A program made the position numbers and the translations under genes. From Pavlovales sp. CCMP2436 (taxonomy: Eukaryota > Haptophyta > Pavlovophyceae > Pavlovales), in assembly GCA_026770615.1 (NCBI GenBank), contig MU631395.1:112034-129389 (forward strand): a stretch of 17,356 bases of DNA, written 5' to 3'. Below are positions 15,801 through 17,356 of this stretch, piece by piece. The notes below the pieces were generated by a model that saw only the letters and a program-made list of their open reading frames with translations, searched no databases and was not told the origin of the DNA. Every line of letters starts with the position of its first letter. Position 1 is the first letter of the stretch.

Positions 15801-17335
15801 CAGCATTATTTATCGCTGCATGCGTCATATCGCTAACTTTCGAGATTAAATACCCAACTCCCCCCCTCCCCCTCCTCCCCACAACACGCCCTCCTTACAC
15901 GAACACACACACACCACAAGCGCACACACATAAGCACCCAGATTCCCACACACATGCACACACACACACACTCACACACACACACACACACACAACATGC
16001 GCACACACACACATGCAAACACCCCCCCCCCCCACACACAGGGCCAACGAGAAGTCCGACTACTCCTGTCTGTTGGGGAATTAGTAGGTGCCGAATTTGC
16101 ATCTAACGACCGAGCCAACGTCAGGACTCCACCCCCCCCCACCACCACCCCAAACACGCACACGCACAGGGCCAGCGCGTAGTCCGACTCCTTCTGCCTG
16201 TAGGGGAACTGGTTAGTGCCGAATTGGCATCCACCGACCAAGCCAACGCCAGGACTCCACGCCTCCCACCCACCACCACCCCCCACCCCACACGCACACA
16301 CCACACACAGGGCCAGCGCGAAGTCCGACTTATTCTGTCCGTAGGGGAACTGGTTAGCGCCGAATTGGCATCCACCGACCAAGCCAACGCCAAGACTCTA
16401 GAGTCCGGGGGAGGAGGTACGTGTATAACATATAAATAACGCCCCCCCTTAAGACGTCTAGGAGGTGCGCTTCTTGTATAATAGTTCTATTAACGTCCCC
16501 TGGCGTTTAGGGCTAAAACAAATCTTCTGACGTTTATCATATCGGTATGCCACGAAATGACTGGGGGCCAACGCCAGAACCCAAGAGTCCGGGGGAGAAG
16601 GTTCGTCCAAAACATAGAACCAATACTCCCTTTAATACATCCAGGACGCCAGAGTCAGAAGGGGGAGGTGCGCAGCCTTTGTGTGTTTTGTATAATTTCA
16701 CTTTTGATGGAGGATTCTCAGTAAGTGCTACACACGCCACCTAAGTATATCTATAGAGTCTCAAGTGGTTGCATCATAATGGACTCCAGAGTCTGGGGGG
16801 GGGGTACGTCCAAAACATATAAGAACTATCTTGTATAAGACCAAAATGTATTATCAACATTCCCTTTTATATGATGTAGAGTCTGGGGGGGGAGGTGTGC
16901 AGCCTCTCCCTTATGTGTAACCGTATGTTGTAATGATGAGCCATTATTTCCGTATTAGTGGCGTATTAAGTGTTTTTGTTTGAGTTGTAGTCATCGAATT
17001 CAAATGTGCAGGTGCCATGTCAGGAGTGCGCGCGGTTATTTGATATATAACCGGGCAGGGGTGTTCGCCTTGATGTATGACGCGTTTTATTTTGGGTTTT
17101 TTGAGTTGTATAAATACTATACACCATTGCGATAGCGTTGCCGTTGGCTTTTCAATTCATCGCTTTCGCGCGGCTTTGGCCGCTGAGTCCGGATCAGTTT
17201 ATCCGGTCAGGAATTAGTAGTCGTATTCAAGATAATACTTATTTGCTGTCGACACACACAAATCCACAGGTGCCTTGTCAGGAGTTTCAGTAATTTCGGT
17301 CTCGCTCAAATGGGCAAACTCGCCATCTTGGACAG
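8185..17335 (+). CDS. Tandem GRAM-domain protein (TBC1D8/9-like or VPS13-GRAM fusion), partial, 11 exons
   Basis: I join 8185-8278, 9345-9453, 10932-11022, 11169-11247, 12298-12389, 13098-13213, 13726-14189, 14795-14955, 15385-15510, 16311-16416 and 17270-17335. All junctions are GT-AG and in phase. GRAM domains are PH-like membrane- or protein-binding modules. GRAM-1 reads through [47 protein letters not shown] and [18 protein letters not shown], which follows the family order from first strand to C-terminal helix. GRAM-2 starts with [10 protein letters not shown], then has a long low-complexity insert, then [19 protein letters not shown] and [12 protein letters not shown]. From memory of the family, two GRAMs separated by a short linker and a (F/Y)RxxFxLP re-start recall TBC1D8/TBC1D9 Rab GAPs. 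A TBC domain would lie right of the window. The start is unresolved: either an ATG at 8230, or no start at all if the 8185 exon continues the VPS13 frame. Confidence 0.6.
8329..8368. repeat. (GT)n(AT)n microsatellite
   Basis: A GT run of about 15 units is followed by a short AT run. It separates two copies of the preceding exon's 3' edge. Confidence 0.95.
8370..8406 (+). repeat. Duplicated exon 3' edge with donor
   Basis: CTAGCAATGGCGAC(A/G)GCAGTGG continuing to GGAGGTGTGA repeats 8249-8284 with one base change. It includes the donor. Confidence 0.9.
8454..8852. mobile_element. Foldback / MITE-like element with nested inverted repeats
   Basis: Two palindromes lie side by side. The outer-left pair is 8454-8480 against 8554-8580, 27 bp with one mismatch. 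The larger pair is 8678-8752 against 8780-8852, about 75 bp and nearly complementary, with a short loop that is itself palindromic. GGCGATGTTAAGGG occurs directly repeated at 8592 and 8720. There is no coding capacity, so it would be non-autonomous. The family is not recognised. Confidence 0.7.
9205..9242. repeat. Perfect 15-bp hairpin
   Basis: GACATAGGTGTGTCC at 9205-9219 pairs with 9228-9242 around an 8-base loop. The stem contains the copied acceptor of the GRAM-1 first exon. Confidence 0.9.
9345..9453 (+). CDS. GRAM-1 exon 1 (N-terminal strand)
   Basis: The acceptor is TTTTTAACTACAATAG and the donor is GTGCAC. The product reads [18 protein letters not shown] then [17 protein letters not shown]. 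'F..LP..E.L...f.CAL' is the classic entry of a GRAM domain. The last two bases AG plus G of the next exon give Arg. The exon's 5' edge is present in two further upstream copies (9212 and 9255), both with AG and the same GVS-E reading. The copy at 9255 also has a donor GTAAGT at 9279. Confidence 0.72.
9454..10401 (+). other. Intron sequence before the exon array
   Basis: Copies of the preceding exon's 3' edge lie at 9581-9600 and 9912-9935, each with CGCACAG followed by GTAC. The segment TTCGCGCGGCTATTC at 10006-10020 recurs at 12.6 and 17.2 kb. Poly-C and (CA)n tracts sit at 10254-10383. Confidence 0.5.
10402..10480 (+). CDS. Alternative GRAM-1 exon 2, copy a
   Basis: The acceptor is TACCTCTCAG and the donor is GTAATA. 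It carries one base, then 26 codons: [20 protein letters not shown] then SAFSEI. Entry and exit phases equal those of the copy at 10932. It could therefore replace that copy in the transcript, giving a different strand and loop of the GRAM domain. It shares the invariant GKLFVTST. Confidence 0.5.
10562..10637 (+). pseudogene. Decayed GRAM-1 exon 2, copy b
   Basis: The 5' half is nearly identical to the other copies ([15 protein letters not shown]). The acceptor AG has become CG, and no GT follows at the expected end. It is probably not spliceable. Confidence 0.65.
10667..10706. repeat. (CAT)n trinucleotide repeat
   Basis: About 13 CAT/ATC units lie between exon copies b and c. Confidence 0.97.
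10732..10767. repeat. (CA)n microsatellite
   Basis: About 17 CA units lie directly upstream of the acceptor AAAG of exon copy c. Confidence 0.97.
10771..10843 (+). CDS. Alternative GRAM-1 exon 2, copy c
   Basis: The acceptor is CACACAAAG and the donor is GTAATA. It carries one base, then 24 codons: [20 protein letters not shown] then RSFS. It has the same phases as copies a and d. It resembles copy a more than copy d in its second half, so a and c arose from each other more recently. Confidence 0.48.
10844..10931. repeat. (AAT)n-rich stretch
   Basis: Imperfect AAT/AAC trinucleotides lie between exon copies c and d. A similar stretch follows copy a (10481-10560). Confidence 0.9.
10932..11022 (+). 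CDS. GRAM-1 exon 2, copy d (best fit)
   Basis: The acceptor is AATAATAAG. The donor GTGGAT at 11023 leaves phase 0. It reads [20 protein letters not shown] then [10 protein letters not shown]. Joined to the next exon it gives [15 protein letters not shown], the expected '.k.viPl.Di..i.K' of GRAM. Of the four copies it matches the family best, with 'lhFsS..f..e.Kv'. Confidence 0.7.
11169..11247 (+). CDS. GRAM-1 exon 3
   Basis: The acceptor is AAACACAG and the donor is GTGCAT, in phase 1. It reads [20 protein letters not shown] then SASGVA. This is the 'V.IPl.DV.al.K..' strand and loop of GRAM. The frame stays open beyond the donor to 11400. The next exon's homology and phase support splicing here. 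Confidence 0.65.
11248..12297 (+). other. Intron with a partial copy of the next exon
   Basis: It contains a decayed copy of the next exon at 11833-11903. A block at 11264-11345 recurs at about 13402-13470. A block at 12207-12262 recurs at 9024-9072. Nothing else is recognised. Confidence 0.55.
11833..11903 (+). pseudogene. Partial copy of GRAM-1 exon 4 ending in a stop
   Basis: After TTTTAAG it reads [20 protein letters not shown], then a stop. The first 13 codons nearly match the exon at 12298 in the same phase. It lacks the VDIVSHTGQ end and a donor. Confidence 0.7.
12298..12389 (+). CDS. GRAM-1 exon 4
   Basis: The acceptor is ATATTGTCAG and the donor is GTACTT, in phase 0. The joined codon is G|GG (Gly). 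It reads [20 protein letters not shown] then [10 protein letters not shown]. 'A.dI.s.tGq' is the penultimate GRAM strand. The Ala/Gly-rich start is an insertion relative to typical GRAMs. Confidence 0.65.
12540..12582 (+). repeat. Fragment copy of GRAM-1 exon 4 3' half
   Basis: GAGGCCGTCGACATCGTC repeats 12358-12374 of the exon (AGGCCGTCGACATCGTC). The frame then diverges without a donor. Confidence 0.7.
12694..12900. repeat. (TA)n / (GATA)n / (GA)n compound microsatellite
   Basis: Long AT runs are interrupted by GATA and GAGAGA. Minus-strand open frames over it (Tyr/Ile runs) are artefacts. Confidence 0.95.
12936..13001 (+). pseudogene. Decoy copy of GRAM-1 exon 5 with stop
   Basis: After CTCTTTTGAAAG it reads [12 protein letters not shown], then a TAG stop. 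The exon at 13098 has the same sequence without the stop. The C-rich leader was copied too. Confidence 0.75.
13098..13213 (+). CDS. GRAM-1 exon 5, C-terminal helix
   Basis: The acceptor is CTTGTGAAG and the donor GTACAT leaves phase 2. It reads [20 protein letters not shown], then [18 protein letters not shown]. This is the closing 'fFssF.sRd.af..I' strand and helix of GRAM, followed by a basic linker. With AG|G giving Arg it joins to RFRQMF of the next exon. Confidence 0.7.
13214..13725 (+). other. Intron dominated by (CA)n and CACATGCG tracts
   Basis: Imperfect CA/CG dinucleotide repeats occupy about 13219-13360 and 13475-13580. Between them, 13402-13470 is a copy of 11270-11338. Confidence 0.8.
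13726..14189 (+). CDS. GRAM-2 start plus Pro/Gly-rich insert
   Basis: The acceptor is CTTTTTTTTAG and the donor is GTCCGT, in phase 1. It begins [14 protein letters not shown]. This resembles the (F/Y)RxxFxLPxDE start of a second GRAM in TBC1D8/9-type proteins, as I recall the family. A low-complexity insert follows: repeated LP(P)G and PGLP units from CCCGGACTTCC-type DNA, a Gly-rich patch (13920-14030), then an Arg/Pro/Ser patch. No fold is expected in the insert. Overlapping minus-strand frames mirror the GC bias. Confidence 0.6.
13740..14150 (-). repeat. TCCGGGAG-type minisatellite in inverted orientation
   Basis: CCCGGACT/TCCGGACT units recur about ten times. They are the reverse complement of the AGTCCGGG units in 7357-7452, and read as P-G-L here against S-G there. 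Confidence 0.75.
14190..14794 (+). other. Intron (605 nt), AT-rich centre
   Basis: Poly-T follows the donor. An A/G run (14338-14364), AT-rich unique sequence at 14500-14700 and a C/A-rich acceptor tract at 14732-14794 follow. No exon is recognised. Confidence 0.55.
14795..14955 (+). CDS. Ser/Gly-rich linker exon before GRAM-2 core
   Basis: The acceptor is CCTCCCCACAG and the donor GTGCGT leaves phase 0. It reads [20 protein letters not shown], then more SG/PG repeats from TCCGG minisatellite units, and ends [10 protein letters not shown]. That end leads straight into [10 protein letters not shown] of the next exon. Two further copies of its last 30 bases plus donor follow in the intron. Confidence 0.62.
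14996..15160 (+). repeat. Two copies of the linker exon 3' edge with donor
   Basis: GGCTGGATTGAGAGCTGAAG.GTGCG at about 15011-15037 and CGGCTTGATTGAAAGCTGAG at about 15128-15152 repeat 14936-14960. Each is followed by an intact GTGCGT. Confidence 0.9.
15215..15233 (+). repeat. Copy of GRAM-2 core exon acceptor
   Basis: TTCCGTAGGTTATTCTG matches the true acceptor region at 15377-15393, then diverges to a stop in frame. Confidence 0.8.
15385..15510 (+). CDS. GRAM-2 core exon
   Basis: The acceptor is TATCCCGTAG and the donor is GTAATT. It is 42 codons, phase 0 at both ends. It reads [14 protein letters not shown], then a Gly/Ser loop, then [20 protein letters not shown]. 'l...f.CAL......GkLYlT...f.F' is the GRAM core. 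It parallels GRAM-1 [17 protein letters not shown]. Confidence 0.72.
15594..15645 (+). pseudogene. Partial copy of GRAM-2 core exon, donor mutated
   Basis: It repeats the last 49 bases of the exon (LYRTQRS-AFAGRG-like), but GT at the donor is GC and there is no acceptor directly before it. Confidence 0.8.
15710..15754 (+). repeat. Shortened copy of GRAM-2 core exon edge
   Basis: AAGCTGTATCTGACGCAAAG matches the exon, then skips to TTGCAAAG before a retained GTAG. Confidence 0.7.
15856..16041. repeat. Poly-C and (CA)n tract
   Basis: C-runs and imperfect CA repeats lead up to acceptor CACACACAG of the first GRAM-2 exon copy. Confidence 0.9.
16042..16119 (+). CDS. Alternative GRAM-2 second-half exon, copy A
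   Basis: After CACACACAG it reads [20 protein letters not shown], then SNDRAN. Possible donors are GTCAGG at 16120 or GTAGGT at 16084, both in phase 0. It enters in the same phase as copy C, but its exit phase differs. It could therefore be included together with B or C but not simply replace C. Confidence 0.45.
16170..16258 (+). CDS. Alternative GRAM-2 second-half exon, copy B
   Basis: After CACGCACAG it reads [20 protein letters not shown], then [10 protein letters not shown] good donor GTTAGT lies inside at 16212 (phase 0). The end given is the limit of homology, not a proven donor. The reading frame is open throughout. Confidence 0.4.
16311..16416 (+). CDS. GRAM-2 second-half exon, copy C (best fit)
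   Basis: The acceptor is ACCACACACAG and the strong donor GTACGT leaves phase 1. It reads [20 protein letters not shown], then [15 protein letters not shown]. This is the '.v.lil.v.elv..e' strand and loop that follows the GRAM core. Exit phase 1 fits the exon at 17270. Confidence 0.6.
16400..16925 (+). repeat. Repeated GAGTCCGGGGGAGGAG-donor segments
   Basis: The last bases of copy C (AGAGTCCGGGGGAGGAGGTACG) recur in altered form near 16591, 16648, 16785 and 16877, several times with a GT(A/G/T)CG following. One stretch (16659-16718) is open and ends at a GTAAGT donor, but lacks a convincing acceptor. Confidence 0.65.
17004..17035 (+). repeat. Copy of last exon's 5' edge
   Basis: GCAGGTGCCATGTCAGGAGT matches CACAGGTGCCTTGTCAGGAGT at 17265-17285. 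A stop follows in the same frame. Confidence 0.8.
17270..17335 (+). CDS. GRAM-2 third exon (probable)
   Basis: The acceptor is AAATCCACAG and the donor is GTACAC, in phase 1. The joined codon is G|GT (Gly). It reads [20 protein letters not shown]. The strand-like VISVSLKW suits the late GRAM strand. Support is phase, an open frame and an edge duplication, not a clear motif. The gene continues beyond the window. Confidence 0.45.
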
Positions 17336-17356
17336 GTACACCAACCACTAAATAAC

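Noticed and set aside
1..17356. tRNA, rRNA, transposase, integrase or reverse transcriptase genes
   Set aside because: No recognisable sequence or motif for any of these on either strand.

Overview
This is nuclear DNA of a eukaryote, almost certainly a single-celled one with a large, repeat-rich genome. All coding signal is on the + strand. It lies in GC-rich exons with long open frames, separated by GT-AG introns full of poly-C, (CA)n and (AT)n tracts. No bacterial operon, tRNA, rRNA or viral gene was found. I cannot name the species. An ichthyosporean-like or similar protist is only a guess from the style of the introns.

I built a chain of 24 exons by hand, from reading frame, splice dinucleotides and intron phase. 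Every junction in the chain is phase-compatible and no included exon has an in-frame stop. The left part (145-7609, 13 exons) encodes the middle of a VPS13-family bridge-like lipid-transfer protein. It has the extended hydrophobic groove region with an acidic disordered loop, the conserved WEPLL segment, and the first one or two repeats of the VAB (Vps13 adaptor-binding) domain. The first nine introns are short, about 195 nt on average. The N-terminal chorein end lies upstream of the window.

The right part (8185-17335) encodes two PH-like GRAM domains split over many small exons. GRAM-1 covers 9345-13213. A long Pro/Gly- and Ser/Gly-rich linker covers 13726-14955. GRAM-2 covers 15385-17335. 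Two GRAMs in tandem are typical of TBC1D8/TBC1D9-type Rab GAPs, so a TBC domain may lie beyond the window. However, a small exon at 8185-8278 joins the VPS13 frame to the GRAM frame with matching phases on both sides. A single VPS13-GRAM protein therefore cannot be excluded. Deciding between these is the most interesting question here.

Introns right of 5.4 kb average about 700 nt. They carry repeated copies of the neighbouring exon edges, splice site included. The clearest cases are four tandem copies of the first-half exon of GRAM-1 (three of them spliceable in the same phase) and three tandem copies of the second-half exon of GRAM-2. They look like candidate alternative exons, or products of ongoing local duplication that also enlarges introns. 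Other structures are a near-perfect foldback element (8454-8852), a TCCGGA-type minisatellite that enters exons in both orientations, and many microsatellites.
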